From assembly GCF_001273835.1 (NCBI RefSeq), contig NZ_JHEI01000134.1, forward strand, positions 1-64,000: a DNA stretch of 64,000 bases, written 5' to 3'. Shown piece by piece: positions 31,501-40,339 of the stretch. Within the stretch, counting starts at the first letter, position 1, and every line of letters starts with the position of its first letter. Below the pieces are notes generated by a model, which saw only the letters and a program-made list of their open reading frames with translations, had not been told where the DNA came from and searched no databases. The position numbers and the translations under genes are program-made. Source of the stretch: Leucobacter celer subsp. astrifaciens (GTDB lineage Bacteria; Actinomycetota; Actinomycetes; Actinomycetales; Microbacteriaceae).

Positions 31501-32794
31501 ACGCGAAGTCCTCGGTGTTCTCGATCGCGAAGGTGACGTTGAACGCGTTGCCGCTCTGCGAGTTGATCGTGCGCTCGAGCTCGTCGGTGATCTCGCTCCG
31601 GCGATCGCCGCTCGGGCCGTACTGCTCGTGCACCGTGATACCGCTGATGGTGTCGGCGCCGACCTCGTGTCCGCTGCCGAGCGACTCGGCGAGGGTGAAG
31701 CTGTTCTTGCCGACGAGCTCGCTGCCCGGAACCGTGACGGTCCAGCGGATCTTCCCGTTGCGCTCGGTGCCGCCGAGCACGGAGCCCGACTTGCTGATGT
31801 TCTGGTGCCACGGACGGTTGGTCACCTGTCCGACGCCGATGCCTGCTTCGCCCCAGCCCTCGATCTCGGCCGAGTTGTCGTAGGTCGTGCCCGCGGGATC
31901 GATCTGACCGTCGGGGGTGCAGGTCTGGTACTTGATGCGGTAGGTGACGCCGGCATCGAAACCGCCCTCGGGAGCGTTCAGGTCGATACCGAACGAGGTG
32001 TCGCCGGGCGTGCCGTCGAACTCGGCGAGCTCGGTCACGTCGACGACCGTGTCACCGCGCACCGTCTGCACGATGAACCCGGTCGGGTCGCAGAGCTGGT
32101 GGCCGTCGCCCAGCGTGTCGGTGATGTGCGCCACGTCGCCGCCCGCGGCGACCAGCGAGGCGCCCGGGATGTCGACGGTCCAGGTCATCGACCAGTTGTT
32201 GCCGTTCATCACGCCGGTCTTCGACACCTCGTCGGGCAGGTCGATGCCGTCGTCGATGCCGCCCTCACCGGGCAGTTCCACGACACCGCTGACGCCGTTG
32301 AGATCGAACGTCACCTGCTCCTCGGTGGTCGCCTGCACTGCGCGGGCGTCGAACTGGAAGGTTCCGTGGATCCCATCCTTGCCGTTCACTGCCTCAGTAA
32401 AGGTGCACGTGAGCACCCCGTCGACGGGGTCGCAAATCGCCCAGGTCTCGCCGTCCCCGACGAGATTGATCGGCGGGATGCCTGGAACGAAATCGAACAC
32501 GTCGGGGAGCCCGATCGTGAATGTGTCGCCGGGCTGCGGGTCCGCGTCCGTCGCGTCCCACTCACCCGTGATGACGAACTCCTGGCCGACCTCGAGCTGC
32601 TCGGTCAGCGGATTGCCGTCATAGTCGGTCAATGTGATGTTCGAAATCTCGACGTCCGGGTTCGGTGCCGCCTGGGCCGGAGCCGCTCCGGCTCCACCCA
32701 CCACCAGAGCACCACCGAACAGTGCCACGGCAAGCCCTCCGGCGATCCACCTCCCGGCACTGCTTATTGCACGTCTGAAAGCTCGTTTTCGCAC
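28568..32794 (-). CDS. DUF5979-repeat adhesin-like surface protein with LSTTG anchor, 1408 residues
   Basis: I place the start at GTG 32794 (VRKRAFRRAISS), which has GAGAGGGAGCGG just upstream; the frame stays open to 32887 but without a ribosome site. A Sec signal ends APAQA. The N-terminal half holds four adhesin-type Ig-like modules, three of them with W-T-V-x-I/V-P-G (for example WTVTIPGEKIDG) and D-x-L-G-D/S-G/T-H. The C-terminal half holds six DUF5979-like modules of about 110 residues, typified by GTFSLSKLVTGA and TEVTLTE. It ends GLSTTGA, a membrane helix and RRMRNRA, a variant sortase anchor. Function is likely surface adhesion or display; no ligand can be named. Confidence 0.92.
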   Translation of the reverse strand: MRKRAFRRAISSAGRWIAGGLAVALFGGALVVGGAGAAPAQAAPNPDVEISNITLTDYDGNPLTEQLEVGQEFVITGEWDATDADPQPGDTFTIGLPDVFDFVPGIPPINLVGDGETWAICDPVDGVLTCTFTEAVNGKDGIHGTFQFDARAVQATTEEQVTFDLNGVSGVVELPGEGGIDDGIDLPDEVSKTGVMNGNNWSMTWTVDIPGASLVAAGGDVAHITDTLGDGHQLCDPTGFIVQTVRGDTVVDVTELAEFDGTPGDTSFGIDLNAPEGGFDAGVTYRIKYQTCTPDGQIDPAGTTYDNSAEIEGWGEAGIGVGQVTNRPWHQNISKSGSVLGGTERNGKIRWTVTVPGSELVGKNSFTLAESLGSGHEVGADTISGITVHEQYGPSGDRRSEITDELERTINSQSGNAFNVTFAIENTEDFAFKTSDWRYIITYDTYVTSDELPEGGTQYANSASIDGKLTTGTAEVPGRKYDKAGKLNTAVKTLDGVEHSAFTTLDWTVTIPGEKIDGLDEIVLEDVLGDTHTVCTAGDPSDGVEARLGLNVSVQDQISGGGMTPDPANLTEFTEATVDGQTLTLKIGQPEDGEFSRDYQYVISYATCTASGGIDARGTEYTNQIEGSGVDRSGKTTMNYTGSGTGTGVAKGSIAVSKKITGAGAAFVPDGTTFDVLVKEFAPGSSEPENTYTLAVPLNGEAVSGHFQRGNGWTIELSEPTFPSVPGVSFGTPKFAEGDGIVLSENGSVATATISPQTNVALELTNEALLGQMQIAKVLEGTAATHPNALEQDFTFSAAIDVSGLGDNVPAQADRTFTLKGGESETLENLPIGAVVTVTEAQPADDDTLTWATPVVSPNPVTITTDHVATAAAVTVTNSVSRTVGTFSLSKLVTGAQADNSAVPAEVTVTASWQEEGGEPQTEQLTVPTDGTPVAFGHDLLIGTEVTLTETPLVDGSSIAWAAPGWSGTGVAAGEDNSAVVTIGRSADAAVVLENHAATSVAGLSLLKVLTGEAVADVPADAEFPVTATWEDAEGETQSRDLLINANEPTPLGVELPAGTVVTLTEGERPAIDTVEWGTITFDGTDVTDAGNGSATVVVSDQQDAVSLVSVTNEANWTAGTFSLSKQFDGILADDTDVPDTIEVTATWNITEGGELVPQSKTLVVPTDGSSVEFGEDLPAFTEVTLSEAQPAAGSRFTWLTPVWSADDHLVVHEDGTATLTVQPAGAHELLLTNGVLASVGSLELTKVVSGTGASMVAKDTAFEIVVEWTDLLGEQQQREVTVTPEESVAIDGFPVGTEVTLTEKPGKNPDGAEWVGAEWSAGAEGMTVDSDGRTATVTVSAEALASASLVLDNEYRDRGDVGGTGGERGNGLSTTGATMGGIIAGAVLLLGLGAAALVLQRRMRNRA

Positions 32795-33069
32795 GATGAC
32801 TTCCGCTCCCTCTCCTCGGCATGACAAAAACACCAATAGTCCGCCTACCCCATTCACAGGCAGAGCTATATCCCCACGCCTATCCAATCGGACGGGTGGG
32901 CAGGCCGCCTAGACAAAGGTCGAATAATTCACCCTGTTCTTCACCCTTCGGCCAGCATTGCGATCACGCGCAGGCAAGGACCGTGGTGTCGCCGCACGCG
33001 GCCCGACGCGCGGCCCGACGCGCAGAATCCGGACGAGAGCCGCCCGGAACGACGGCCCGCCCCGTCGCT

Positions 33070-35502
33070 TCAGGCCGCCGGCTCCTCCAGCAGGCCGAGC
33101 ACCGCGGCACGGGTGAGCGCCGCCTCTCGCGACGACACCCCGAGCTTGCGGTAGACCGTACTCAACTGCGATTTCACCGTGTTGCGCGACACGTAGAGAT
33201 TCGCGGCGATCTCGTCCAGCGCCCCGGTCTCCGCGAGCGCGGCGAGCACCGCGTGCTCGCGCGGGGTCAGGGTCGCCACCGGCGCTGCCTCGTCCGCCGG
33301 TACGGACTCGCCGCCGACGAGAGCGACGATCGACTGGGCGACACCCGCCCGGAAGAGCGCCGCGCTCAGGGCGTCCCGATCCCGCGCCGCGACGGTTCGC
33401 AGCGGAGCACGCAGCTCCGTCGCCCGGATCAGCTCGGCGATGCGCCGAGCCACCGCCTCGGCGTCCCGGTGATGACCGGCTCGCAACGCCGCGCACGCCA
33501 GCACCAGCTCGGCCTCGAGGCGGTTCCGCGGCGTCGGGTGGGCAGCATTGAGCACCCGCTGGGCGTTCGTCGCGGCTGCCACGGCACGATCCAGCGCCAA
33601 CTCGGTCCGTGCAAGGGAGAGCCTGCCGGACGCGCTGTGCTTCGCCGAGCGCGCCGCGATCCGCCTGGCCGCGATGGCGTCCCCCGCCGCGAGATGCAGC
33701 TCGGCCTCCGCCGCATCCAGGAGGCTCCGGGCCATCGCGGTTCCGGGTGCCGACCCCCGTTGCTCCCGCAGACGCTCCAGCCGCATCAGCCCCACATCGA
33801 CATCGCCCGCGAGACGGTCGCGGCGAGCCCGGACCAGCGCGTAGAGCGTCCAGTGCTCGATGATATCGACGATCGGGCCGGCCGCTGCGAGGTGCCGCTC
33901 CGCAGTATGCGGATCCCCGTTTTCGAGTGCCACCACCGCCATCCCGAGGTTGAAGAAATCGGCCGGGCTCGAGTCGCGCCAACCGGCCGGCCATTCGGCT
34001 TCGTCGGCCTCGGCCAGCAGTCGTCGCGCGAGCGGCAGCTCCCCGCTGAGCGCGGCAAGGCCAGCGCGCAGGGAGAGCGGATCGACCCGATCGGCCCTCC
34101 CGGCCTCGATGTGCTTGGCGTCCGCGAGCTCGAAGTTCCACCGAGCGAGCTCGAGATCCCTCGCGTAGAACGCGGCGATCCCCAAATGGACCTGCAGCAT
34201 CGGCCCCATCCGACCCAGCGCGGCGAAGTCCTCCTCGGCCAACGCAGAGAGATCCTGTGCTGCCCGACGGACCAGCGGGAGCGAACGGCTGGAGAACGGG
34301 GTGAGTCGCAGCGCGGCGGCTTCGAACGCCCGATACACGACGCGTTCGCGGTGAAGCCCCCGGCTGGGGTTCACCCGTTGGAGGACGGCCTCCGCGGCGA
34401 GCAGCTGCAGGGCGCGCGGACGGGTTCTCGGGTCCATGTTGGAGAGCAGTATGAGCATCACGACAAGAGCCGGATACCCGCGGAACAGCGATACCGGGAC
34501 CCGCCTGAACGCCGCGTAGGTCTCGTCGCGCAACTCCAGCAGCTCGACCATGTTGGCGAGCACGACCTCGGTCGCCAGAACGGGGTCCTGCCAGTCCAGT
34601 GCGGCGTGCAGCGCTTCCAGCGGGGCCCTCACCATGAGCGAGACGCGCACCGCGTCGGCGGCGAGACGACGGCGTTCCGATGCCCCCACGCGCTGTTCGG
34701 CCTCCTCAGCCAGCACGCCGCGCATGAAGGCGTGCATGCGCAGCCAGTCGCCGTCCCAGCCTGCCAGTCCCGCCTGGTCCAGGTATTCGGGCAGGTCTTC
34801 CGGGAGCCCCCACGCCTCGAGCACCGCACGATCGACCCGCGGCAGGAGCGAGACGCGCAACGCCGCTTCGTATCGTCCGGGATCCTCGCCGAGTTCATCG
34901 CGCAACCGGCGGCGCAGCCGTTCTCGAGCACCCGATGTCCGTCGAAGGGCGTCGTCCATCTCGGCGCGCACCGCGATCGCGAGCCCTTCGGACCGCTGCA
35001 GCACGTCCCGCCGGGCATCATCGTCGTCGAACAGACCGGCGTCGCGGAGCTCCTCGAGCGTGATGCGCAGATCGGCGGGTGCGATGATGTCGAGCCCTGC
35101 ATCGGAGACCGCCGCCAACTCTCGAGCGGTGCGTGCGCTTCTCGTGGCCACCACCACGCGGAGCTCCGGGTGCTCATCGACCAGTCTCCCGAGCCGTTCG
35201 AGGTGCTCATCATCGATGCGCTCGCCGGCATCGATCACGAGCACGCCACTCCCCGCTGCGGCGAGAGCCTCGATATCGGGCAGCGGCAGCCGGCCCCCGT
35301 CCGGCTCGCACCAGAGCAGGGCCGTATCGGACCTGGCAGCCCACGAGGCGATCAGCGTCGTCTTGCCCGCCCCGACCGGACCGTGCACGACGGTGACGTC
35401 GGGCCAGGCGGAGAGCCGCTCCAACAGGCGCGGCCGGGGGAACGCGCTCGCCGGCATCCTCGGGGCGCCGCTCTTCCCGCGAGTCTCTCCCACATCCATC
35501 AC
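33070..35502 (-). CDS. LAL/MalT-type LuxR-family transcriptional regulator with ATPase domain
   Basis: The 810-residue protein starts with an STAND-type ATPase, P-loop GPVGAGKTTL at residues 41-50. A long helical TPR-like middle region follows, then a C-terminal LuxR helix-turn-helix, LTPREHAVLAAL then AANLYVSRNTVKSQ and YRKLGVSSR near residues 745-800. Such proteins are ATP- and ligand-responsive activators. Two starts are possible, GTG 35502 and ATG 35499, with little to choose between them. It is transcribed toward the DUF5979 surface gene on the same strand with a 275-bp AT-richer gap, which makes that gene a plausible target. The gap also holds a GCGGCCCGACGC tandem near 33000. Confidence 0.9.
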   Translation of the reverse strand: MMDVGETRGKSGAPRMPASAFPRPRLLERLSAWPDVTVVHGPVGAGKTTLIASWAARSDTALLWCEPDGGRLPLPDIEALAAAGSGVLVIDAGERIDDEHLERLGRLVDEHPELRVVVATRSARTARELAAVSDAGLDIIAPADLRITLEELRDAGLFDDDDARRDVLQRSEGLAIAVRAEMDDALRRTSGARERLRRRLRDELGEDPGRYEAALRVSLLPRVDRAVLEAWGLPEDLPEYLDQAGLAGWDGDWLRMHAFMRGVLAEEAEQRVGASERRRLAADAVRVSLMVRAPLEALHAALDWQDPVLATEVVLANMVELLELRDETYAAFRRVPVSLFRGYPALVVMLILLSNMDPRTRPRALQLLAAEAVLQRVNPSRGLHRERVVYRAFEAAALRLTPFSSRSLPLVRRAAQDLSALAEEDFAALGRMGPMLQVHLGIAAFYARDLELARWNFELADAKHIEAGRADRVDPLSLRAGLAALSGELPLARRLLAEADEAEWPAGWRDSSPADFFNLGMAVVALENGDPHTAERHLAAAGPIVDIIEHWTLYALVRARRDRLAGDVDVGLMRLERLREQRGSAPGTAMARSLLDAAEAELHLAAGDAIAARRIAARSAKHSASGRLSLARTELALDRAVAAATNAQRVLNAAHPTPRNRLEAELVLACAALRAGHHRDAEAVARRIAELIRATELRAPLRTVAARDRDALSAALFRAGVAQSIVALVGGESVPADEAAPVATLTPREHAVLAALAETGALDEIAANLYVSRNTVKSQLSTVYRKLGVSSREAALTRAAVLGLLEEPAA

Positions 35503-35745
35503 CCCCTGTGCGCGTCCCCGTCGTCGGGGTCGCGCCGTCCGAATCGGTTCCGCGGCGCACGAGATCCCGGATCCCGTTCCGGTTGTCCCGCTCTCCTGCT
35601 CCGACAGAGCGGCACCGTTCGCGCGACTGCTCCAGCTGCGCGGAGGCGCTTGCGCACACCGAGCACGATGCCTCCAGCCGCAAGAGTACTCCGAGCACGC
35701 GATCGGAGGAAGGGCCCGGTGGCCGGCGGAAGCCGCCGGCCCGCG

Positions 35746-36048
35746 CTACCCGCCCGCCCGATCGGCGATGTGCCGGTGGTGCTGGATCACCTCTGCCACG
35801 ACGAAGTTGAACCACTTCTCCGCGAACTCGGGGTCGAGGTGCGCGTCCTCGGCGAGCGCTCGCAGCCGCGCGGTCTGCCGCGCCTCGCGCGCGGGATCCG
35901 AGGCCGGCATCTCGTGGTCGGCCTTCAGCAGGCCCACCTCCTGGGTGCAGCGGAAGCGCTCTGCGAGCATGTGGATCAGTGCCGCATCGATGTTGTCGAT
36001 GCTGGCGCGCAACTGCTCGAGTCGTTCCTGCGGCGTCGGGTCGCTCAT
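35746..36048 (-). CDS. Chorismate mutase, AroQ type
   Basis: The 100-residue all-helical protein has the AroQ pattern: an arginine in LEQLRASIDNIDAALIHML (the dimer-crossing catalytic arginine), ERFRCTQEVGLLKADHEMP with the lysine and second arginine, and a final QHHRH helix. It rearranges chorismate to prephenate, the first step toward Phe and Tyr. It begins 12 bp after the purA stop on the same strand, so it is likely co-transcribed with purA. A missing pocket residue cannot be judged by eye. The ATG at 36048 is chosen because the upstream extension runs into purA. Confidence 0.9.
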   Translation of the reverse strand: MSDPTPQERLEQLRASIDNIDAALIHMLAERFRCTQEVGLLKADHEMPASDPAREARQTARLRALAEDAHLDPEFAEKWFNFVVAEVIQHHRHIADRAGG

Positions 36049-36059
36049 GCGACCGCCCC

Positions 36060-37346
36060 TCAGCCGAGCAGGTCGTGGCGCACCACGACCTGCTCCCGCT
36101 CGGGGCCCACGCCGATGGCCGAGATGCGGGATCCGCTCATCGCCTCGAGCGCGAGGATGTAGTCCTGCGCATTCTTCGGCAGATCCGCGAAGCTCCTTGC
36201 ACCGGAGATGTCCTCGCTCCACCCCGGGAACTCCTCGTAGATCGGCTTCGCGTGGTGGAAGTCGCTCTGGTTGACCGGCATCTCGTCGTGCCGCACCCCG
36301 TTCACGTCGTAGGCGACGCAGACGGGGATCGTCTCGAGCCCCGAGAGCACGTCGAGCTTCGTGAGCACGAAGTCGGTGACGCCGTTGATGCGAGCCGCGT
36401 AACGCGCGATCGGCGCGTCGTACCAGCCGCAGCGGCGCGGACGGCCGGTCGTCGTGCCGTACTCATGACCCACGCGGGCCAGGTGCTCGCCGCTCTCGTC
36501 GAAGAGCTCCGTCGGGAACGGGCCGGCACCGACACGGGTGGTGTAGGCCTTGACGACCGAGATCACGCGGTCGAGCTGGTGCGGGGGCAGTCCCGATCCC
36601 GTACTGGCGCCGCCCGCGGTGGCGTTCGAGGAGGTGACGAACGGGTAGGTGCCGTGATCGATGTCGAGCATGGTGGCCTGGCCCGCCTCGAACAGGATCG
36701 TCTGATCCTGCTGCATCGCCTCGTGCAGCAGCAACCCAGTGTCGCACACCATCGGCTCGAGCATCTCCCGGAAGCTCAGCAAGTCCTCGGTGACCTCCTC
36801 CGGGGAGATGGCGCGCCGGTTGTAGATCTTGACGAGCACCTGGTTCTTGAACTCGAGCGCCGCCTCCACCTTCTGCTGCAGGATGCTCTCGTCGAAGATG
36901 TCCTGGATGCGGATGCCGACGCGGTTGATCTTGTCGGCGTAGGCCGGGCCGATCCCACGCCCCGTGGTGCCGATCTGGCGCTTGCCCAGGAAGCGCTCGG
37001 TGACCTTGTCGAGCGTGCGGTGGTAGGCCGTGATCACGTGGGCGTTGGCGCTGACCTTCAGCTTCGACACGTCGACGCCGCGGCTGCTCAGCGCATCGAG
37101 CTCCTGCTTGAGCACACCGAGGTCGATGACCACGCCGTTGCCGATGACGGGAACGACGCCGGGAGTGAGAATGCCGGACGGGAGCAGGTGGAGCGCGTAC
37201 TTCTCCTCGCCCACGACCACGGTGTGGCCGGCGTTGTTGCCGCCGTTGAACTTGACGACGTAGTCGACGCGGCTGCCGAGCAGATCGGTCGCTCGCCCCT
37301 TCCCCTCGTCACCCCACTGGGCACCGGTGATGAGCACTGCGGGCAT
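36060..37346 (-). CDS. purA: Adenylosuccinate synthetase
   Basis: The 428-residue enzyme starts [21 protein letters not shown], with the GDEGKG GTP/IMP loop at about residues 12-17, [10 protein letters not shown] near 38-47 and [14 protein letters not shown] near 128. Length and motifs are standard. It links IMP to aspartate using GTP, the first step from IMP to AMP. AAGGAAGGGG precedes the ATG. Downstream, 12 bp away, is chorismate mutase, and upstream is a DUF3151 gene, an order often seen in actinobacteria. Confidence 0.97.
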   Translation of the reverse strand: MPAVLITGAQWGDEGKGRATDLLGSRVDYVVKFNGGNNAGHTVVVGEEKYALHLLPSGILTPGVVPVIGNGVVIDLGVLKQELDALSSRGVDVSKLKVSANAHVITAYHRTLDKVTERFLGKRQIGTTGRGIGPAYADKINRVGIRIQDIFDESILQQKVEAALEFKNQVLVKIYNRRAISPEEVTEDLLSFREMLEPMVCDTGLLLHEAMQQDQTILFEAGQATMLDIDHGTYPFVTSSNATAGGASTGSGLPPHQLDRVISVVKAYTTRVGAGPFPTELFDESGEHLARVGHEYGTTTGRPRRCGWYDAPIARYAARINGVTDFVLTKLDVLSGLETIPVCVAYDVNGVRHDEMPVNQSDFHHAKPIYEEFPGWSEDISGARSFADLPKNAQDYILALEAMSGSRISAIGVGPEREQVVVRHDLLG

Positions 37347-37426
37347 CTCAGCCCCTTCCTTCGGCGTAGGCAGTTACCGAGCCAGTCTAGCGAGACCCGC
37401 CGACGGGGCCGCCCAGGAACGCCGCC

Positions 37427-37846
37427 TCAGCCCGCGGACGCCTCGATCTGCGCAATGGCCTGCGGATCCGCGCCGTCGAGGAACTCGGTGAGCCGATCCA
37501 CCTCGCTCTGCTCGCCGATACGACCGGCCGCGCGACGCAGTGCGTAGAGGGCCTGCAGCACCCCGCGGTTCGGTTCGTGGGACCACGGCACCGGCCCGGC
37601 GCCCCGCCACCCCGACTTGCGCAGCGCGTCGAGCCCGCGGTGGTAGCCGACCCGCGCGAAGGCGTAGGCCTCGACCTCGCGCCCCTCGGCGTCCGCGACA
37701 TCGGCGAGGACCGCCCAGGCCAGCGGCGACTCGGGGTGCGCCCGCACCACGGCTTCGGGATCCGCGCCCGGCAGCAGTGCGGCAGCAGCCGCGGGATCCT
37801 CGGCCAGCAGGGTGGGCTCTGGGCCCAGCAGGTTCTCTCCGACCAT
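37427..37846 (-). CDS. DUF3151 family protein
   Basis: The 139-residue protein starts MVGENLLGPEPTLLAEDPAAAAAL, the N-terminal signature of DUF3151. The conserved LAWAVLADVAD, YAFARVGYHRGLDALRKSGWRG and HEPNRGVLQALYALRRAAG follow. Function is unknown; it is found next to purA or fructose-bisphosphate aldolase in many actinobacteria. I prefer the ATG at 37846. A GTG three codons upstream (37855) is also possible, because ribosome-binding signals are weak for both. Confidence 0.9.
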   Translation of the reverse strand: MVGENLLGPEPTLLAEDPAAAAALLPGADPEAVVRAHPESPLAWAVLADVADAEGREVEAYAFARVGYHRGLDALRKSGWRGAGPVPWSHEPNRGVLQALYALRRAAGRIGEQSEVDRLTEFLDGADPQAIAQIEASAG

Positions 37847-37942
37847 GATTCTCACTCGCTTCCCGAGGCGCCGCTCGAGCCGCGGAGCCTCATCGGGGTA
37901 GGTCCCGCGAACCGCCTCGCGGCCGCGGGGTGACGGGCAGGA

Positions 37943-38431
37943 CTACCGGAAGTTGACGAACTGCAGGGCGACATCCACGTCGGCGCCCTTGAGGAGCGCC
38001 ATGGTGGCCTGCAGATCGTCGCGGCTCTTCGAGCTGACGCGCAGCTCGTCGCCCTGGATCTGCGATTTCACGCTCTTCGGACCCTCGTCGCGGATCAGCT
38101 TGTTCAGCTTCTTCGCAGTGGCCTGATCGATGCCCTCCTTGAGCTTGGAGTCGATGCGGTACTCCTTGCCGCTGGCGTAGGGTTCGCCGTTCTCGAGCGC
38201 CTTGAGCGAGAGTCCGCGCTTGATGAACTTCGACTGCAGCACGTCGAGCACCGCGTTGGCGCGCTCTTCGGTGTTCGCCTTGATCTGGATGGAGTCGCCG
38301 CTCAGCGAGACATCGGCCCCCACACCCTTGAAGTCGTAGCGCTGCTCGACCTCCTTGCGGGCCTGGTTCACCGCGTTCTCAACCTCCATCGAGTCGATCT
38401 TGCTCACCACGTCAAACGAAGAATCAGCCAT
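37943..38431 (-). CDS. YajQ family nucleotide-binding protein (DUF520)
   Basis: The 162-residue protein begins MADSSFDVVSKIDSMEVENAVN, then REVEQRYDFKG-like QARKEVEQRYDFKGV, and later EYRIDSKLKEGIDQATAKKLNKLI and KSVKSQIQGDELRVSSK. These are the YajQ/UPF0234 signatures. Homologues in proteobacteria bind cyclic di-GMP and act as regulators; whether that holds in actinobacteria is unclear. The ATG has a TACGCT box 6 nt upstream and no ribosome site, so it looks leaderless. It is divergent from the dicarboxylate symporter gene. Confidence 0.94.
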   Translation of the reverse strand: MADSSFDVVSKIDSMEVENAVNQARKEVEQRYDFKGVGADVSLSGDSIQIKANTEERANAVLDVLQSKFIKRGLSLKALENGEPYASGKEYRIDSKLKEGIDQATAKKLNKLIRDEGPKSVKSQIQGDELRVSSKSRDDLQATMALLKGADVDVALQFVNFR

Positions 38432-38437
38432 GCACCC

Positions 38438-38443
38438 AGCGTA
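38438..38443 (-). promoter_or_regulatory. -10 box TACGCT for the YajQ gene
   Basis: On the minus strand TACGCT is followed after 6 nt by the ATG at 38431, the same box and spacing as for holB. Confidence 0.55.
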
Positions 38444-38687
38444 AACGAAACGCGGAGCGTTTCGTAGCTGGGTGCACCCGCCGCCACGCGGCGCATGCGC
38501 CCGCCCCGCGTCGGCGCACCACACCCCCGAAGGCCGAAAATCAATGCCAGACATAATCTGGGCGAATAGTTTGTTAGGATACTCGACGGCTCGGGCGCAG
38601 TGGCTCCGCGGTCGGGCGGGAGATCCGCGCGCGCCGGCGGATCCCGCGCCCTTCTTCTTTCCCACTCCCTCCGAAAGGAACTCGAAC

Positions 38688-40130
38688 GTGTCCGCAACCA
38701 CGGCAGATCCCCAGCAGGCCCGCCGCCTGCCCAAGTGGGTCACCTCCTTCGGCTGGCAGATCCTCGCGGCCCTCGTGCTCGGCCTCGTGCTCGGCGGCAT
38801 CGCGATGTCGCTCGGCTCCGACGCCGAGGGCAACCGGAACGGCCTGCACGCCACCCTCGCCACGATCGGCAGCGGCTACGTCTCGCTGCTGCGCGCCGCC
38901 GTCGTGCCGCTCATCTTCACCGCGATCGTGTCGAGCATCGTCGGCCTGCGCCGCGTCACCAACGCCGCGCGCCTCGCGGGCCAGACCCTGCTGTGGTTCG
39001 CCATCACCGCGCTCATCGCCGTGACCATCGGCATCGTGCTCGGCGTCGTGCTGCGGCCGGGCGCCGCGGCCTCGCAGGCGGAGCTCCAGACCGGCGATCC
39101 CTACACGGTCGGCACCTGGTGGAACTTCCTCACCGGCCTCATCCCCTCCAACTTCCTCGGCCTCACGGTCGGCGGCTCGGCCGACCTCGAAACCGGCGCG
39201 CTCTCCGCCAGCCCGGGCTTCAACGTGCTGCAGGTCATCGTGATCTCCGCTGCCGTGGGCATCGCGGCGCTCAAGATCGGCGAGAAGGCCGAACCGTTCA
39301 TCCGCCTCACCGAGTCGGCGCTCGCCGTGATCCAGAAGGTGCTGTGGTGGATCATCCGCATCGCCCCCATCGGCACGCTCGGCCTCATCGGCAACGCGGT
39401 CGCCGAGTACGGCTGGGACAAGATGGGCTCGCTCACCTGGTTCGTCGTGGTGCTCTACCTCGGCCTCGCCCTCGTACTGTTCGTGGTCTATCCCGTACTC
39501 GTCAAGGCGCACGGGCTCTCGATCCGGCAGTACTTCTCGGGCGTGTGGCCCGCGGTGCAGCTCGGCTTCGTGAGCCGGTCCTCGATCGGCACGCTGCCGC
39601 TGACCGAGCGCGTGACCGAGCGCAACCTGGGCGTGCCCCGCGGCTACGCCTCGTTCGCCGTGCCGCTCGGCGCGACCACCAAGATGGACGGCTGCGCCGC
39701 GATCTACCCCGCGGTCGCCGCGATCTTCATCGCTCAGTTCTTCGGCATCGAGCTGACGATCGTGCAGTACCTGCTGATCGTGCTCGTCTCGGTCGTGGGC
39801 TCGGCCGCCACCGCCGGCACCACGGGCGCGACCGTCATGCTGACGCTCACCCTGTCCACGCTGGGCCTGCCGCTCGAGGGCGTCGGCCTGCTGCTCGCGG
39901 TCGACCCGATCATCGACATGGGCCGCACCGCGGTCAACGTCGCCGGTCAGGCGCTCGTGCCCGCCATCGTGGCGAAGCGCGAGGGGATCCTCGATATCGA
40001 TCTCTACAACGCACCCCGCAAGGGTCTCGCCTTCGACAACGACGATGTGGCGGCGGGCGAGGCTGCAAGCTCCGCTTCCGGCCCGTCGCCCGACGAGATC
40101 CGGGATCCGGAGCCCGCGACCCGCGCGTAG
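38688..40130 (+). CDS. Dicarboxylate/amino acid:cation symporter (DAACS family)
   Basis: The start is the GTG at 38688, with GAAAGGA 9 nt upstream, giving 480 residues. It has about eight membrane helices plus re-entrant loops. Family signatures include the serine-rich SRSSIGTLPLT hairpin and the cation-binding VPLGATTKMDGCAAIYP (usually GATxNMDG; here Lys replaces Asn). AAGTTGATVMLTL-like segments follow and the DPIIDMGRTAVNVAGQ helix closes the core. It would take up C4-dicarboxylates or acidic amino acids with sodium or protons. The C-terminus is a hydrophilic tail. A family-D hairpin with a T-tract ends the gene. Confidence 0.92.
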   Translation: MSATTADPQQARRLPKWVTSFGWQILAALVLGLVLGGIAMSLGSDAEGNRNGLHATLATIGSGYVSLLRAAVVPLIFTAIVSSIVGLRRVTNAARLAGQTLLWFAITALIAVTIGIVLGVVLRPGAAASQAELQTGDPYTVGTWWNFLTGLIPSNFLGLTVGGSADLETGALSASPGFNVLQVIVISAAVGIAALKIGEKAEPFIRLTESALAVIQKVLWWIIRIAPIGTLGLIGNAVAEYGWDKMGSLTWFVVVLYLGLALVLFVVYPVLVKAHGLSIRQYFSGVWPAVQLGFVSRSSIGTLPLTERVTERNLGVPRGYASFAVPLGATTKMDGCAAIYPAVAAIFIAQFFGIELTIVQYLLIVLVSVVGSAATAGTTGATVMLTLTLSTLGLPLEGVGLLLAVDPIIDMGRTAVNVAGQALVPAIVAKREGILDIDLYNAPRKGLAFDNDDVAAGEAASSASGPSPDEIRDPEPATRA

Positions 40131-40146
40131 CGCCCCGGCGAACTCA

Positions 40147-40200
40147 GGAGTCCCGCGTGGCTGCTTCCTCCGATCGGAGGAAGCAGCCACGCGGGACTCC
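40147..40200 (+). terminator. 54-bp perfect palindrome (family D) acting as terminator
   Basis: The arms, starting GGAGTCCCGCGTGGCTGCTT and ending in CCGA, are perfect 27-bp reverse complements with no loop mismatch. TTTTT follows at about 40205, so on the plus strand it can terminate the symporter transcript. A related element lies at 42715-42766. Confidence 0.8.
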
Positions 40201-40262
40201 GCGTTTTTCGCGGACGAACCCGGGGCCCGCCGCAGGCGAGGCCCGCGATTCCTCCGCTTGGG

Positions 40263-40292
40263 TGTCGATCCCCGCTGTTCCCATTCGACGTC
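40263..40292 (+). promoter_or_regulatory. ECF42-type promoter 1 (TGTCGA-N17-CGACGTC)
   Basis: TGTCGA (40263-40268) and CGACGTC (40286-40292) are separated by exactly 17 bp, ahead of the first DGPF gene. TGTCGA in the -35 and CGA(T)C in the -10 match my recollection of the ECF42 promoter consensus. An identical arrangement precedes the second gene. Confidence 0.8.
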
Positions 40293-40339
40293 TTCAGTGA
40301 GAGGGTCGAGAGGAATCCTCCCCGCGAATGGAGAACACC

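Noticed and set aside
29807..32824. A 1005-codon plus-strand open frame through the DUF5979 protein
   Set aside because: Same reasoning as the shadow above; repetitive, Arg-rich translation with no domain.
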